Assembly (NCBI RefSeq): GCF_004769525.1
Contig: NZ_RQFT01000008.1
Location: forward strand, 248,001-312,000
Direction: 5' to 3'
Length of the DNA stretch: 64,000 bases
DNA from: Leptospira bouyouniensis
Lineage (GTDB): Bacteria > Spirochaetota > Leptospiria > Leptospirales > Leptospiraceae
The notes below the pieces were generated by a model. It was given only the letters and a program-made list of their open reading frames with translations, was not told the DNA's origin and ran no database searches. Position numbers and translations under genes: made by a program. Shown piece after piece: positions 1-9,795 of the stretch (within the stretch, counting starts at the first letter, position 1; each line of letters begins with the position of its first letter).

Positions 1-75
1 GATGCACTTAGTCTTTACTTTCCATTAGATATGGAAATTTATTTCCGTCGAAACATAATAGAACTTGGAAATTAG
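1..75 (+). CDS. C-terminal tail of an upstream gene (partial)
   Basis: An open frame runs from the first base of the window to a TAG at 73-75, encoding 24 residues that end in FRRNIIELGN. The next gene starts 2 bases later, so the two probably share an operon. The visible piece is too short to assign to a family. It may simply be the end of another regulatory protein of the same operon, but that is a guess. Confidence 0.5.
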   Translation, partial: DALSLYFPLDMEIYFRRNIIELGN

Positions 76-77
76 CT

Positions 78-1211
78 ATGCGACCAATGGACCAAATCAC
101 AGGCAAAGAACAAAAAAACCATGTGATCTTACATTATTTAATGAATCAGGAAATGAAAGCCAATTGGAACGGTCAGGTACAAACCATAACCGTTTTACAA
201 GAAGTACCTGGTGGTGAAGAGATCATCGTACAATGGTCTGAGGTTTGGGTACTCGCAGAAGGTTCGAACATTGTTCTTTCCAAGTTACTCGCACGTTATC
301 TAGAACTACATTGTACGTTTGTCAAACAACTCGCACCTCATAAAGTCCAATTGCGAGTGGAAAAAGTGCTCATCGCAAAAAAAGAAAGGCTCAATCCAAG
401 ATTTACAATCACAGAAGAAGGAATGGTCAATGTCACAAACATTGTCAGTTCTAAAACCATCATTGAAGCCAATATGTTTAATATCCCAACTCTAGTACGT
501 GTTAATTTTGAAGACTATCGAAAACGTATGATGGTTCGGTCAGGTGAAGCTGGGACCATGGATATTTTTAAATCTGGAATGGAACGTAAATTTGATGTTG
601 TGAAATCAACTCAAAAAATCCTATTCATTAAAGATGCAACAAATCCTGAAAGTTATAAAATGGACGAAGAAGGTTTTCTCAACTACGAAGACGATATTGA
701 AGATAACGTCGATAAACTTGCGTTTGCTGCTCGAGATAAAAAAATCAAATCCGAACTCATAATGCCAATTTTGTACAAAAACGAATTGGAAGAAATCATT
801 CCCATAGGTTATTATTTTTTACAAACAAAAGATAAATTCATCACAGAAGATGATCTAAAATTTTACCAAACACAAATTACAGAGATGATTGAAAGGATTA
901 AAGACGCAAACCTAATGACAACGGTTGAAAAGTTCCCAGTCATCGATCTTTCAGCTACAGGACTAAAACTCCGAATCAGTAATAGTACACTTATAGAAAC
1001 ATTACCAAAACAAAAAGGGATTTTACTGGAACTTGTATTCAAACTTCAAACCCCTTTTCGATTTTTTGGAAAAATCGCATGGTCTCATAAAGAAGATTCA
1101 GGTGATTTACTTGTTGGTGTTGAGTTTTCCGGAAAACGAACTTATGCTGAAAAAGTACGTTTTGAAGAAAACATCGAAATCATCAAAAACAATGGTAGGA
1201 CTGCGGCTTAA
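78..1211 (+). CDS. DUF1577-like protein with C-terminal PilZ-like region
   Basis: The 377-residue protein has no signal peptide or membrane segment and is probably cytoplasmic. It resembles the Leptospira family described as DUF1577. The last 100 residues (VIDLSATGLKLRIS, then FRFFGKIAWSHKEDSGDLLVGVEFSG) have the look of a PilZ domain: an 'S..G' strand followed by 'G.i.w.....lG.eF'. PilZ domains often bind cyclic di-GMP, but the usual RxxxR motif is not obvious here, so ligand binding is uncertain. ATG at 78 is chosen because GGA lies 8-10 bases upstream; an in-frame ATG at 87 (MDQITGK) is an alternative. It lies 2 bases after the preceding reading frame. Confidence 0.75.
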   Translation: MRPMDQITGKEQKNHVILHYLMNQEMKANWNGQVQTITVLQEVPGGEEIIVQWSEVWVLAEGSNIVLSKLLARYLELHCTFVKQLAPHKVQLRVEKVLIAKKERLNPRFTITEEGMVNVTNIVSSKTIIEANMFNIPTLVRVNFEDYRKRMMVRSGEAGTMDIFKSGMERKFDVVKSTQKILFIKDATNPESYKMDEEGFLNYEDDIEDNVDKLAFAARDKKIKSELIMPILYKNELEEIIPIGYYFLQTKDKFITEDDLKFYQTQITEMIERIKDANLMTTVEKFPVIDLSATGLKLRISNSTLIETLPKQKGILLELVFKLQTPFRFFGKIAWSHKEDSGDLLVGVEFSGKRTYAEKVRFEENIEIIKNNGRTAA

Positions 1212-1215
1212 GTTT

Positions 1216-1581
1216 TTACCTAATTTCCAATTTTATGGTTTTTGAAAACTTGGGAATTTCATAAGCACAAACGTAGTATAACATCTTTAAGTCGATATAA
1301 TCGTAAGCTCGGGCCAAATCCTTTTGCCACATTGTATCCATTTTTTCCCATGGAAGATTTGGATACTTTTGTTTTTCTGACTGGGGGATTTTGAGAGATT
1401 CAGTTTGAATGGTTTTTAACATCTCTTCGGCAAAAAAACTATCGTGTTCTCCTTCCTTAAATTCTTGGATTTGATTTCGGAAAATAAAAGATTCTAGTTC
1501 CTTACAATAAAAAACCAATTCATGAAACATGGGTTCACCATAATTTAGGAAGTTCCATCGGCTAGTTTTTTTCATTGGCAA
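1216..1581 (-). CDS. HepT/DUF86-like protein lacking the catalytic motif
   Basis: The protein has 121 residues and is predicted to be mostly alpha-helical. Its last third, 'PNLPWEKMDTMWQKDLARAYDYIDLKMLYYV' followed by 'EIPKFSK', follows the pattern of HepT-like (DUF86) toxins, which read 'P..PW..i..mRN...H.Y..iD...v......iP'. At the places of the HepT Arg, Asn and His (RX4HXY) this protein has Gln, Lys and Arg, so RNase or AMP-acceptor chemistry would be lost. No MNT nucleotidyltransferase partner lies next to it. It converges with the upstream gene and diverges from the FKBP gene. The family call is from motif shape only. Confidence 0.55.
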   Translation of the reverse strand: MPMKKTSRWNFLNYGEPMFHELVFYCKELESFIFRNQIQEFKEGEHDSFFAEEMLKTIQTESLKIPQSEKQKYPNLPWEKMDTMWQKDLARAYDYIDLKMLYYVCAYEIPKFSKTIKLEIR

Positions 1582-1613
1582 AGTTTTGCCTTTTGGTTAC
1601 CCTTTCGTTTAGA

Positions 1614-2003
1614 ATGAAGTTTTTACTCCCTATTTTTCTCTTTCTATTCATTTTGGTAAGTGTTCCCGTTACGCCGGCAGAAAAAGATTTCCAAATCATA
1701 GACATCGTAGTGGGCAAAGGAGACGAAGCGTTTTCTGGTTCCTATGTCACGGTTCACTATGTTGGAAAATTAAAAAACGGGACCAAATTTGATAGTTCCA
1801 GAGACCGTAACCGCCCTTTTGAATTTAACTTAGGTGCAGGAGAAGTCGTGAAGGGTTGGGATAAAGGCATCAAAGGGATGCGAGTGGGTGGCAAACGAAA
1901 ACTCATCATCCCACCAGAACTAGGGTATGGAAGTAAAAAAGTTGGGAACATCCCACCTGATTCCACATTGATCTTTGAAGTCGAACTTTTGAAAATATAC
2001 TAA
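1614..2003 (+). CDS. Secreted FKBP-type peptidyl-prolyl isomerase
   Basis: It catalyses cis-trans isomerisation of Xaa-Pro bonds, most likely in the periplasm. ATG at 1614 gives 129 residues with a signal peptide (residues 1 to about 22, ending VTPA) and then one FKBP domain. FKBP pocket positions are present: VHYVG (Tyr), FDSSRDR (Asp), GWDKGIKGM (Trp), LGYG (Tyr) and the closing strand LIFEVELL. The length fits a single-domain FKBP with signal peptide. The frame is open from 1575, but that longer start would bury the signal peptide and overlap the divergent gene. It appears to be monocistronic. Confidence 0.92.
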   Translation: MKFLLPIFLFLFILVSVPVTPAEKDFQIIDIVVGKGDEAFSGSYVTVHYVGKLKNGTKFDSSRDRNRPFEFNLGAGEVVKGWDKGIKGMRVGGKRKLIIPPELGYGSKKVGNIPPDSTLIFEVELLKIY

Positions 2004-2094
2004 ACGACTAGATTCGAAAGATTGCATACTAGAGATAAGGTTCTTTAGGGAAATTCCTTGACGCAAAATAGAATCATTCTACCCTATTCTTTTT

Positions 2095-3012
2095 ATGAAA
2101 AGGAAACAATTTTTAGCGTCCACGTCTCTCCTCGCAATATTCGTACTATTACTAACCAACTGTAAACCCAAATCAGATTCAGATGAAGAGACCTTACTCT
2201 TGTTAGCTGCTGCAGCTTCTAGAATTTGTGCCAATTCTTCTTTTACAGGAACAACCGTTGTCAACTCAACTGCCACTTTGGATACCAATACAGATTGTAT
2301 CACTGGTATGACATCATCTATGTCCGCTGACCTACCTGCTTGGATCCGAAATAATTTTAAATGTGCAGTTGGTTCTGTCTCTGGCAGTAATTATGTATTC
2401 CGTGCCCAAAATATTCCGAATAACAAAAGTTACTACTTTGGTTCTAACTCTCCTATGTATGAAACATTAGCTGCTGGTAAAACTCCAGCTGGCACTAACC
2501 AAATTTCATCGCAGTGTTTGGTTTATTCCATCCCGAGTAACCCAGCGGAGAAATCTGGATCTAAAACAGGGACCCAAAGTGGTTATGTATCGGTTGGGAT
2601 CACTGTCAATGGTCTTGCGATTTTTAATAATGCTGCGGCCCCAGGGGATGTATTAGCATCAGAAGTATCCACCTTTGACAAGTTCAATGGCCACCCACAA
2701 AACACCGGTGTGTACCACCACCACTCGCAACCGTTAAACGTCTCGAATGACAATGCTAATTTGATTGGAATACTTTTGGATGGATTTCCTGTTTATGGAT
2801 TGCTCTGTGATCGAAATACTGTTGCCCCAGGTGATGATGCTGCTCCAGGAACTGGAACACCTGCTCTAGATTCCAACCATGGACATACAGCAGCGACGGT
2901 TTTATTCCCTAGTGGAATTTACCATTACCATTATGCGTATGATTCCACTGCGACTACCAATACTCTTATCGGTTCTTTTTTCCACGGGACACCAGGAACG
3001 ATTTCCAACTAA
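2095..3012 (+). CDS. YHYH domain lipoprotein
   Basis: This 305-residue protein starts with a lipoprotein signal; LLLTNC places the lipidated Cys at residue 23. The C-terminal half contains the histidine-rich signatures of YHYH-domain proteins: GVYHHHSQPL, then 'GHTAATVLFPSGIYHYHYAYD' in pieces, and GSFFHGTPG at the end. The domain's biochemical role is not established; clustered His residues could bind metal (inference). A MORN lipoprotein and an SCO1-like lipoprotein follow in the same direction with gaps of 7 and 8 bases, suggesting one operon. Alternative start sites were not needed. Confidence 0.85.
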   Translation: MKRKQFLASTSLLAIFVLLLTNCKPKSDSDEETLLLLAAAASRICANSSFTGTTVVNSTATLDTNTDCITGMTSSMSADLPAWIRNNFKCAVGSVSGSNYVFRAQNIPNNKSYYFGSNSPMYETLAAGKTPAGTNQISSQCLVYSIPSNPAEKSGSKTGTQSGYVSVGITVNGLAIFNNAAAPGDVLASEVSTFDKFNGHPQNTGVYHHHSQPLNVSNDNANLIGILLDGFPVYGLLCDRNTVAPGDDAAPGTGTPALDSNHGHTAATVLFPSGIYHYHYAYDSTATTNTLIGSFFHGTPGTISN

Positions 3013-3019
3013 AACTCGT

Positions 3020-3634
3020 TTGGTTCGAATCCTTTTCCCTGTATTTTGTTTTAGCCTCCTCCTTTGTTTGTCTTGTGCCAAACAAAGGGTGGAATTGGGC
3101 AACCAAAACTTATCTAAAGACCAAAACCATTTTCTACTCTATCATGGGGAACGATTTACAGGGATTTTGATCGCAGAAAATCCCATCCTGAAAGAAACCT
3201 ATGAAACTGAATTTTACAAAGGAGCACCTCATGGTAGTTATACGGTCACATCGTATGATGGAATGGTATTAGAATCTCGTTTTGTGAGGTATGGGCAAAA
3301 ACATGGGAAACATACACTCTATTATCCCAATGGAAAACTTAGACAAATTTCTGAATATGATAATGGAATCCCCATCGGGGAACACATCGAATACTTCGAC
3401 AACGGGGAGATTTCTTCCTACCAAACCTTTTTTCCTTCGGGCAAACCCAAGGTAGCAAAAAAATGGAACAAACGTGGGCAAATTTATTTAAACCATGTGT
3501 TTTTAGAATCGGGTGAAAGTTTTGGCCGACCAGGCAGTAAACTCTGCGAACCGATTCCAGACAATGGTTTCAATCAAACAAAATCTGATAATTTGAATCC
3601 AACCACCAAACAAACACCATTTGAGAATCGTTAA
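3020..3634 (+). CDS. MORN-repeat (YwqK-like) lipoprotein, TTG start
   Basis: About 204 residues from a TTG at 3020. This start gives a clean lipoprotein signal (MVRILFPVFCFSLLLCLSC, lipid Cys at about residue 19). The frame is open back to 2879, but that would overlap the preceding gene and bury the signal. The body has MORN_2-type repeats: YKGAPHGSYTVTSYDG, RYGQKHGKHTLYYPNGK, DNGIPIGEHIEYFDNGE and FFPSGKPKVAKKWNKRG. Such repeats are found in YwqK-family proteins of unknown role. It is the middle gene of a three-lipoprotein operon, so it is probably exported to the periplasmic or outer-membrane face. Confidence 0.8.
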   Translation: MVRILFPVFCFSLLLCLSCAKQRVELGNQNLSKDQNHFLLYHGERFTGILIAENPILKETYETEFYKGAPHGSYTVTSYDGMVLESRFVRYGQKHGKHTLYYPNGKLRQISEYDNGIPIGEHIEYFDNGEISSYQTFFPSGKPKVAKKWNKRGQIYLNHVFLESGESFGRPGSKLCEPIPDNGFNQTKSDNLNPTTKQTPFENR

Positions 3635-3642
3635 GGCAAACT

Positions 3643-4347
3643 ATGTTTCCAATCATCCAAACTTCGGTATTCAATTTGTTTTTCCCATTCACAAAAAAAC
3701 GAACACTCCTTTACTTCCTTGGAATTGTGATTGTCTTTATATCTTGCCAACAGGAAAATTCGATTCCAAAAACCAATGTATTACCTTATTTTTCGGGAAA
3801 AGATTTTGATCCAGTCTGGCCGAAAGATCTAAAAAAAATCTCTGGTTTAAAACAAATCCCAGAATCTTTAAAACTCACAAACCATTTAGGAAACAGCATT
3901 TCACTCAGAGAGAATTCATCAAATATTAGTTTGGTGGTCTTCTTTTATGCGACTTGCAGGGGGATCTGCCCTCTCATCACAAAAAATATGATCCAAATCC
4001 AACCTGATTTGGCAGAATTTCCCAAGTTAGAAATCCATTCCATCTCTATTAATCCAAAAGAAGATACACCAAACGTTCTAACAAACTATCGTAAACTTTA
4101 TAAAATCCAAAATCCCAATTGGTCTTTTTATACAGGTGAGGTGGAAATGATTGAGTCATTTGCGAAAGATACATGTGGAGCGGAAGTGGAAGGCTTTTCA
4201 TTATTAAAAAACAAATATGAATTTGTTCATACGGAAAATATCTTTTTGTTTGATGAGAATCGTTATTTACGAGGGATTTATAGGGCCAAAGGAACTGGCG
4301 ATATACAGAGGTTAGTCTCTGACCTTAGGATCCTTACCAAAAAATAG
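3643..4347 (+). CDS. SCO1/SenC-family lipoprotein
   Basis: SCO proteins are thioredoxin-fold copper carriers or thiol reductants that help build the CuA site of cytochrome c oxidase. This 234-residue protein has the CXXXC copper motif CRGIC (Cys105 and Cys109) inside 'VVFFYATCRGICPL' and the distal ligand His196 in FVHTENIFLFDE. A membrane segment at about residues 21-34 ends in FISC, a likely lipobox with Cys35. The start at 3643 leaves a rather long positively charged N-terminus; a later start is possible. It follows the MORN gene by 8 bases and converges with the ABC permease gene. Confidence 0.9.
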   Translation: MFPIIQTSVFNLFFPFTKKRTLLYFLGIVIVFISCQQENSIPKTNVLPYFSGKDFDPVWPKDLKKISGLKQIPESLKLTNHLGNSISLRENSSNISLVVFFYATCRGICPLITKNMIQIQPDLAEFPKLEIHSISINPKEDTPNVLTNYRKLYKIQNPNWSFYTGEVEMIESFAKDTCGAEVEGFSLLKNKYEFVHTENIFLFDENRYLRGIYRAKGTGDIQRLVSDLRILTKK

Positions 4348-4404
4348 GTTTGGCTTTGTTTCCTAAGGAAAATCAGAGAATTGGAAAAGGTTAAGAGATG
4401 GATC

Positions 4405-5166
4405 TTAGTTTTTGATTTTGTATCCAGTGCGAAAAATAAGCCATGTCACAAACAAACAAAGTGACAAAAATACCAAAATCATTGTGATACTGACAGACAA
4501 AGCAACATCCGCTCGTTCAAAAAAGCTGTATCGAAACCCACTCACTAAATAAAGTACTGGATTGAACATACTAATTTTCTGCCAAAAACTTGGTAACATT
4601 TGGATGGAATAAAAACTACCACCTAGGAAAACAAGAGGTGTGATCACAAGCATAGGGATCATTTGTAATTTTTCAAAACTATCCGCCCAAATCCCAATCA
4701 CAAATCCAAACAAACTAAAACTAATACATGTTAAGACAAGGAAAAATACCATTAAAAACGGGTGGTCGATCCGAATGGGAACAAAAAAAGATGCAGTGAT
4801 TAACATCAAAATCCCAAGCATCAAAGATTTAGTAGCAGCAGCTCCCACATACCCAATCACAACTTCCCACATGGTCACAGGGGCCGAGAGAATTTCGTAA
4901 ATGGTTCCATTGAATTTAGGAAAATAAATTCCAAAAGATGCATTGGAGATACTTTCTGTTAGTAGTGACAACATCACAAGTCCAGGAACTATAAAACTTC
5001 CATAGTGGATTCCATCGATTTCTTGTATACGAGATCCAATCGCAGAACCAAAAACAATGAAATACAATGATGTAGAAAGTACAGGAGAAGCAATACTTTG
5101 TAAAAGGGTACGAAATGTACGAGCCATTTCAAACCGGTAAATCGATTGGATTGCATAAAAATTCAT
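4405..5166 (-). CDS. ABC-2 type transporter permease
   Basis: This 253-residue integral membrane protein has about six hydrophobic segments and the ABC-2 layout: a short cytoplasmic start ([21 protein letters not shown]), then [22 protein letters not shown] and the later motif [27 protein letters not shown] broken across TM5-TM6. It would form the membrane channel for the ATPase encoded immediately upstream, whose stop overlaps its ATG by 4 bases (ATGA-type coupling). The exported substrate cannot be read from sequence; relatives handle drugs, lipids or polysaccharide. The gene ends convergent with the SCO1-like gene. Confidence 0.9.
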   Translation of the reverse strand: MNFYAIQSIYRFEMARTFRTLLQSIASPVLSTSLYFIVFGSAIGSRIQEIDGIHYGSFIVPGLVMLSLLTESISNASFGIYFPKFNGTIYEILSAPVTMWEVVIGYVGAAATKSLMLGILMLITASFFVPIRIDHPFLMVFFLVLTCISFSLFGFVIGIWADSFEKLQMIPMLVITPLVFLGGSFYSIQMLPSFWQKISMFNPVLYLVSGFRYSFFERADVALSVSITMILVFLSLCLFVTWLIFRTGYKIKN

Positions 5167-6089
5167 ACGGACTCCTGTAATAATTGAACAAAAATTTCTT
5201 CTAAACTACTTTGTTTTGTACTCAAATCACTGAATTGGATTTTTTCTTTTTTAAGATCATCAAGTAGTTTTGTGATCACACTACTATCATCAGAACGATC
5301 GTAGGTAAAAACAAAGGAAGTATTGTTATCACCTAGTTCTAATTTATATTTTGATAAAGACTTAGGAATTGTTTTAATTGATTTTTTCAATTCAATTCGC
5401 AATTGTTTGGTTCCCAATTGTTTCATGAGTTTGTCTTTGTTTTCGGTAAGGAAAATATCTCCTTTTCGAATTACAGAGATTCGATCCGCAATGGATTCCG
5501 CTTCTTCAATGTAATGTGTGGTTAAGATGATGGTAACACCTTTATTACGAAGAGACTCCACAATTTTCCACATATCTTTTCTGAGTTCTACGTCGACACC
5601 AGCACTTGGCTCATCCAAAAACAAAATTCTTGGCTCGTGTGACAATGCTTTGGCGATTAACACCCTACGTTTCATTCCACCAGACAATGTCATGATCCGT
5701 TGGTCTTTTTTGTCCCAGAGGGAAAGAGATTTTAAGACTTCTTCAATATAACTTGGATTTGTTGGTTTTCCATACAAACCTCTTGTAAAACTAACACTCG
5801 CCCAAACTGTTTCAAATGCATGGACACTGAGCTCTTGAGGTACAAGTCCTATGAGGGATCTTGTTTTTTTGAAATCATGAATGATGTCATATCCATCCAC
5901 TTTCACCTCACCAGAACTAGGAGAGACAATCCCACAAATTAAATTGATAAGAGTTGTTTTCCCGGCGCCATTCGGTCCAAGAAGGGCGTGGATTTCCCCT
6001 TCTTTCACTTCCCAATTCACTTGGTTTAAGGCTTGGAATCCATTTTCATAGGACTTAGATACTTGTTTTACAGTTAGAATTGGTTTCAA
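5163..6089 (-). CDS. ABC transporter ATP-binding protein
   Basis: The 308-residue cytoplasmic ATPase powers the ABC-2 permease. Walker [10 protein letters not shown] lies at residues 38-46, the Q-loop near VPQE (84-87), the signature LSGGMKRR at 136-143, and Walker [13 protein letters not shown] at 156-167 with the switch His in TTHYIEEAE. Residues from about 215 on form the C-terminal extension typical of the DrrA/CcmA-like group. Four-base overlaps with both neighbours (6086-6089 and 5163-5166) indicate translational coupling in the order ABC-F, ATPase, permease. Confidence 0.95.
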   Translation of the reverse strand: MKPILTVKQVSKSYENGFQALNQVNWEVKEGEIHALLGPNGAGKTTLINLICGIVSPSSGEVKVDGYDIIHDFKKTRSLIGLVPQELSVHAFETVWASVSFTRGLYGKPTNPSYIEEVLKSLSLWDKKDQRIMTLSGGMKRRVLIAKALSHEPRILFLDEPSAGVDVELRKDMWKIVESLRNKGVTIILTTHYIEEAESIADRISVIRKGDIFLTENKDKLMKQLGTKQLRIELKKSIKTIPKSLSKYKLELGDNNTSFVFTYDRSDDSSVITKLLDDLKKEKIQFSDLSTKQSSLEEIFVQLLQESV

Positions 6090-7582
6090 ACGGTTTCATC
6101 CTTCCAGCCAATGTCTGAGAGGAAGTCGTCATAACCACCATCGTAGACAAAAACTCGGTCATCATCGAATACAATTAGTTTTGTTGCCACAGCACGCAAG
6201 TGCATTTCGTTGTGGGTAACCATAATGACAGAACCATCGAAGTTATCAATCGCCTCGATGAGTGAGTCGCAGGACTGCATATCCAAGTGGTTTGTCGGTT
6301 CGTCTAAGTAAAGTAAGTGGCAAGGTGTGACTAAAATTTTACCGAGTAAAACCCTACTTTTTTCTCCCCCCGAAAGGACTTTGATTTTTTTTAAAGCAAG
6401 GTCTTCCGAAAACATCAGTCCACCTGCAATATTACGCGCTTTTCCTTCGGAACAATTAGGATCGGCGCTCATGATTTCCTGAACCACAGTATTTGCTTCT
6501 GTCATGTTCAGTTTGTTTGTTTGTCCAAAATATCCTTCTTTTAGGATAGGGTGTTTCTTCACCTCACCTGAAACGGGACTTAATTCTCCGGCGATGAGTT
6601 TGAGTAAGGTAGATTTTCCTTTTCCGTTTTTACCGATGATACAAATCCGATCTTCTGGTCCGACACTGATGGAAAAATTTTCAAATAAAAAGGGAGACTT
6701 TCCATCATACGAAAAAGAAACGTCTTCTATGCTTAACATCTGATTGGCGGAGAATGGGGCACTGTTAAAATACAATTCCATATCTTCAATCGTATCAAGT
6801 GCTTTCATTTCACCCTGTTTTTCTAATTTTTTAACACGGGATTGAGTCCGGCTTGCAAAACTTGCTTTCGCTTTGAACTTTGCGATAAACATTTCTTCTT
6901 GTTTTCGTTTTTTCGCTTCGTTTAATCTCGTTTTTTCGTAAATTTCTTCCGCTTGGTTGATTTGGGTGTATAACTTTTCTGTATCACCTTGTACTTTGAT
7001 GGCTTTGGTACGATGGATGGCAACAGTGTGTGTCACAACACTGTCCATAAAACTTCTATCGTGAGTGATGAGGATGATTTCCCCTTCCCATTCACGAAGG
7101 AACTCCTCTAACCAACGTATGGTGACAATATCCAAATAGTTGTTTGGCTCATCTAAAATGAGCATGTCAGGGGCAGACACAAGGAGTTTTGCCAAGTTCA
7201 TTCGGATTTGGTAACCACCAGAAAATTCATTGGGGCTTCGTTCCATATCCCCTTCTGAAAATCCAAGTCCAAATAAAATCCGCTCTACTTTCCAAGTTTC
7301 GTATTCATCCCCTTCCGGTAATCCAAGAGCACATTCTTCAAGCACCGTAGGTTTTGTAAAAACCAAGTGTTGTTCCAAATGGCCAATGCGGTAACCTTTT
7401 GGGATGGTGATATTACCAGAGTCAGGTTCTGTTTTTCCTAAAATGATTTGAACGAGTGTTGATTTCCCGTGACCGTTACGGCCTACAAGGCCCACTCTTT
7501 CACCACGGTTGACACTGAATTGTAAGTCATCGAATAAAACTTTGCCGTTGAATTGTTTGTTTAAGCCAGATATTTTGATCAT
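6086..7582 (-). CDS. ABC-F family ATPase
   Basis: It carries two ABC ATPase domains and no membrane segment (498 residues). Domain 1 has [17 protein letters not shown] and [11 protein letters not shown]; domain 2 has [17 protein letters not shown] and [12 protein letters not shown] charged linker of about 90 residues between them is the P-site tRNA-interaction motif of ABC-F proteins. ABC-F proteins act on ribosomes (translation factors or antibiotic protection), not in transport. ATG at 7582 ([11 protein letters not shown]) is chosen over an upstream ATG at 7612 because homologous proteins begin just before the first beta strand. It heads a coupled operon with an ABC exporter. Confidence 0.92.
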   Translation of the reverse strand: MIKISGLNKQFNGKVLFDDLQFSVNRGERVGLVGRNGHGKSTLVQIILGKTEPDSGNITIPKGYRIGHLEQHLVFTKPTVLEECALGLPEGDEYETWKVERILFGLGFSEGDMERSPNEFSGGYQIRMNLAKLLVSAPDMLILDEPNNYLDIVTIRWLEEFLREWEGEIILITHDRSFMDSVVTHTVAIHRTKAIKVQGDTEKLYTQINQAEEIYEKTRLNEAKKRKQEEMFIAKFKAKASFASRTQSRVKKLEKQGEMKALDTIEDMELYFNSAPFSANQMLSIEDVSFSYDGKSPFLFENFSISVGPEDRICIIGKNGKGKSTLLKLIAGELSPVSGEVKKHPILKEGYFGQTNKLNMTEANTVVQEIMSADPNCSEGKARNIAGGLMFSEDLALKKIKVLSGGEKSRVLLGKILVTPCHLLYLDEPTNHLDMQSCDSLIEAIDNFDGSVIMVTHNEMHLRAVATKLIVFDDDRVFVYDGGYDDFLSDIGWKDETV

Positions 7583-7769
7583 AAAATTTCCGAAGGGAAA
7601 GTCGAGATACAACCAAGATGCAAATAGGTTCCGAAAGGACGAGTAGAAAGAATTGGAACTAAGTGAGTTTTTGACGGAATTCTAATGAAAATTTTGACAT
7701 AATTTGCAAAGAGATGAAGTGCATTGATTATGAACTTTTTTTCGACCCCTACGAAACCGAAACTGTACT

Positions 7770-8519
7770 GTGCGAACTTTTCTTTTTTATGTTTTAGGAG
7801 GCCTTTGTTTATTTTGGGGGAGTCGTACACATTCCAATGGTAATTTACAAGTCGCTTTTGGTGCTGAAGAAAACTATTTACTTGTTCGTTCCCTTGATGC
7901 AAGTGTGATCCATTTTGGAACGGCAGAAGAAAAAGTAGAATATAGAGACATCATTGACGAATACTTAAAATTCAAAAGTTTACATATCCAAGGAAAATAT
8001 GGAGATGCTTACTTAGCCGTACGTTCCACACAATTCAAACTCATCCAACTCTATGATAAAATCCTTACAAAAAACATAACGTTAGTTCGTAGCGAACTCG
8101 AGTTACTCGGTAGAAAATCAAGGGACAAAGAAAAAACTCAAACCAAAGCATTTTTGCGATTAGCACTACGAGATGTGAGTGAAGCTGAACAAAAATTAGT
8201 GATGGCGAGAAATATGCGTCCTTACTTGTATCTTTTGAAACTAAGAGAAATGTTATTTGCACTTAAAATTTTAAAACATGCAGGGAAATTCGTGATTTTT
8301 CTCAATTTGTTACATGATGGCCAATTCATGGATTCTATCGAGTTTTATAATTTTGATTCGATTGAATCGGAACTCATCCGTGGTTTCGGTAAAAATTCAA
8401 AACTACTCGCAATGCATTATGACAATGCATTTTTACCTTTTGGTGAAGAGAGTATTTACGAAGACAAAATGACAAACTTTAAAATTCAAACCATCAACCA
8501 AAACGAAACCCTCAAATAA
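7770..8519 (+). CDS. Hypothetical secreted or membrane-anchored protein, GTG start
   Basis: I do not recognise this 249-residue protein. It begins at GTG 7770 with a hydrophobic stretch (MRTFLFYVLGGLCLFWGSRT) that could be a signal peptide or anchor. The body is rich in charged helices (residues 50-150) with no metal or catalytic motif I can see. It is divergent from the ABC-F operon and convergent with purT. The long antisense frame covering its first part has no coding features and is ignored. Confidence 0.65.
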   Translation: MRTFLFYVLGGLCLFWGSRTHSNGNLQVAFGAEENYLLVRSLDASVIHFGTAEEKVEYRDIIDEYLKFKSLHIQGKYGDAYLAVRSTQFKLIQLYDKILTKNITLVRSELELLGRKSRDKEKTQTKAFLRLALRDVSEAEQKLVMARNMRPYLYLLKLREMLFALKILKHAGKFVIFLNLLHDGQFMDSIEFYNFDSIESELIRGFGKNSKLLAMHYDNAFLPFGEESIYEDKMTNFKIQTINQNETLK

Positions 8520-8571
8520 AAGTTTCACATTGAGATTTGAGAAATCATTTGACTTTGATTATATTAATCCA

Positions 8572-9750
8572 TTAAGAAGTTTTTAATTGGATCAAATCGC
8601 GACCACGATTGGCTTTTTCTTTCGCTTCTTCGATTGATTTTCCGAGAGCCAAACTAACGCCCATTCGTCGCTTCCCTTCGACTTCCGGTTTCCCAAATAT
8701 TCGAATGTCAACACCTGGAGTCGATAAAGCTTCCTTTAATCCTACATAAACAGGAGATTTTGTATTCCCTTCCAGTAAGATAGCAGAACTTGCGGCAGGT
8801 GTTTGGAAAATAAGTTCGGGGATCGGTAGTCCAAGTAAAGCACGGACATGCAATGAAAACTCAGATACATTTTGAGAGATAAGAGTCACAAGTCCCGTAT
8901 CATGTGGCCTTGGAGATACTTCGCTAAAGTACACTTCGTCCCCTTTCACAAATAGTTCCACACCAAAAATACCAAACCCGCCAAGTCCTGTTGTCACTTT
9001 TTCTGCGATTTGTTTTGCTTTCTCCAATGCAGTTTCTGACATCGGTTGTGGCATCCAAGATTCCACATAATCTCCGTTCACTTGTCTATGCCCAATAGGT
9101 GGTAAAAAACTAGTACCACCAATGTGGCGGATGGTAAGCAGGGTGATTTCAAAATCAAAAGGGATGAACTCTTCAATGATCATCTTTCCTTTACCTGTGC
9201 GCCCACCTGTTTGTCCGTATTCCCAAGCATTCTTGGTATCGGCTTCCGATTTGACTAAACTTTGTCCTTTTCCAGAAGAACTCATAATGGGTTTCACCAC
9301 ACAAGGAAAACCAATGGTTTGGACTGCTTTTATAAAATCTTCTTCTGTATCGGCAAAAAGGAATTTGGAAGTTTTAAGACCCAATTCTTTTGCCACAAAG
9401 TTACGAATTCCTTCGCGGTTCATGGTGAGGTTCACCGCTTTCGCACTGGGTATGATTTTAAACCCATCTTGTTCTAAAGTTACAAGAGTCTCTGTATGGA
9501 TGGCTTCAATTTCAGGAACGACAAAATCAGGCTTTAACTCGCGTATGGTGGCTTCTAGTTCTTTTGGATCGAGCATGTTGATGACACGGGATTCTTGTGC
9601 CACAAGCATGGCAGGCGCATTGGGATATCTGTCCACTGCGATGACATGAACACCCAATCGGTTTGCTTCAATTGCTACCTCTTTTCCTAATTCTCCCGAC
9701 CCTAAAAGCAGGAGTTTTGTCGCATGTTTTGTAAAAGGTGTTCCTATCAT
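8572..9750 (-). CDS. purT: Phosphoribosylglycinamide formyltransferase 2 (PurT)
   Basis: PurT uses formate and ATP to formylate GAR in purine biosynthesis, independent of folate. At 392 residues the length matches the family. The N-terminal pre-ATP-grasp domain begins [17 protein letters not shown], followed by [12 protein letters not shown]. The ATP-grasp core shows [18 protein letters not shown], the [11 protein letters not shown] strand, [27 protein letters not shown] (in pieces) and LGLPIPE. ATG at 9750 is consistent with known N-termini ([20 protein letters not shown]). It stands alone, convergent with the 7770 gene. No purine riboswitch-like structure is visible in the 45 bases before the neighbouring gene. 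Confidence 0.96.
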   Translation of the reverse strand: MIGTPFTKHATKLLLLGSGELGKEVAIEANRLGVHVIAVDRYPNAPAMLVAQESRVINMLDPKELEATIRELKPDFVVPEIEAIHTETLVTLEQDGFKIIPSAKAVNLTMNREGIRNFVAKELGLKTSKFLFADTEEDFIKAVQTIGFPCVVKPIMSSSGKGQSLVKSEADTKNAWEYGQTGGRTGKGKMIIEEFIPFDFEITLLTIRHIGGTSFLPPIGHRQVNGDYVESWMPQPMSETALEKAKQIAEKVTTGLGGFGIFGVELFVKGDEVYFSEVSPRPHDTGLVTLISQNVSEFSLHVRALLGLPIPELIFQTPAASSAILLEGNTKSPVYVGLKEALSTPGVDIRIFGKPEVEGKRRMGVSLALGKSIEEAKEKANRGRDLIQLKTS

Positions 9751-9795
9751 ATTCGCAAAGATGGAGACACCACAATGTACGACAAGAAAGAATCC

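Noticed and set aside
4348..4404. Small TTTCC/GGAAA palindrome between convergent genes
   Set aside because: Only five pairs with a 3-base loop and no U-run; too weak to call a terminator.
7579..7902. Long minus-strand frame antisense to the 7770 gene
   Set aside because: It overlaps the ABC-F start region and a gene with a signal segment, and its protein has no domain-like pattern.
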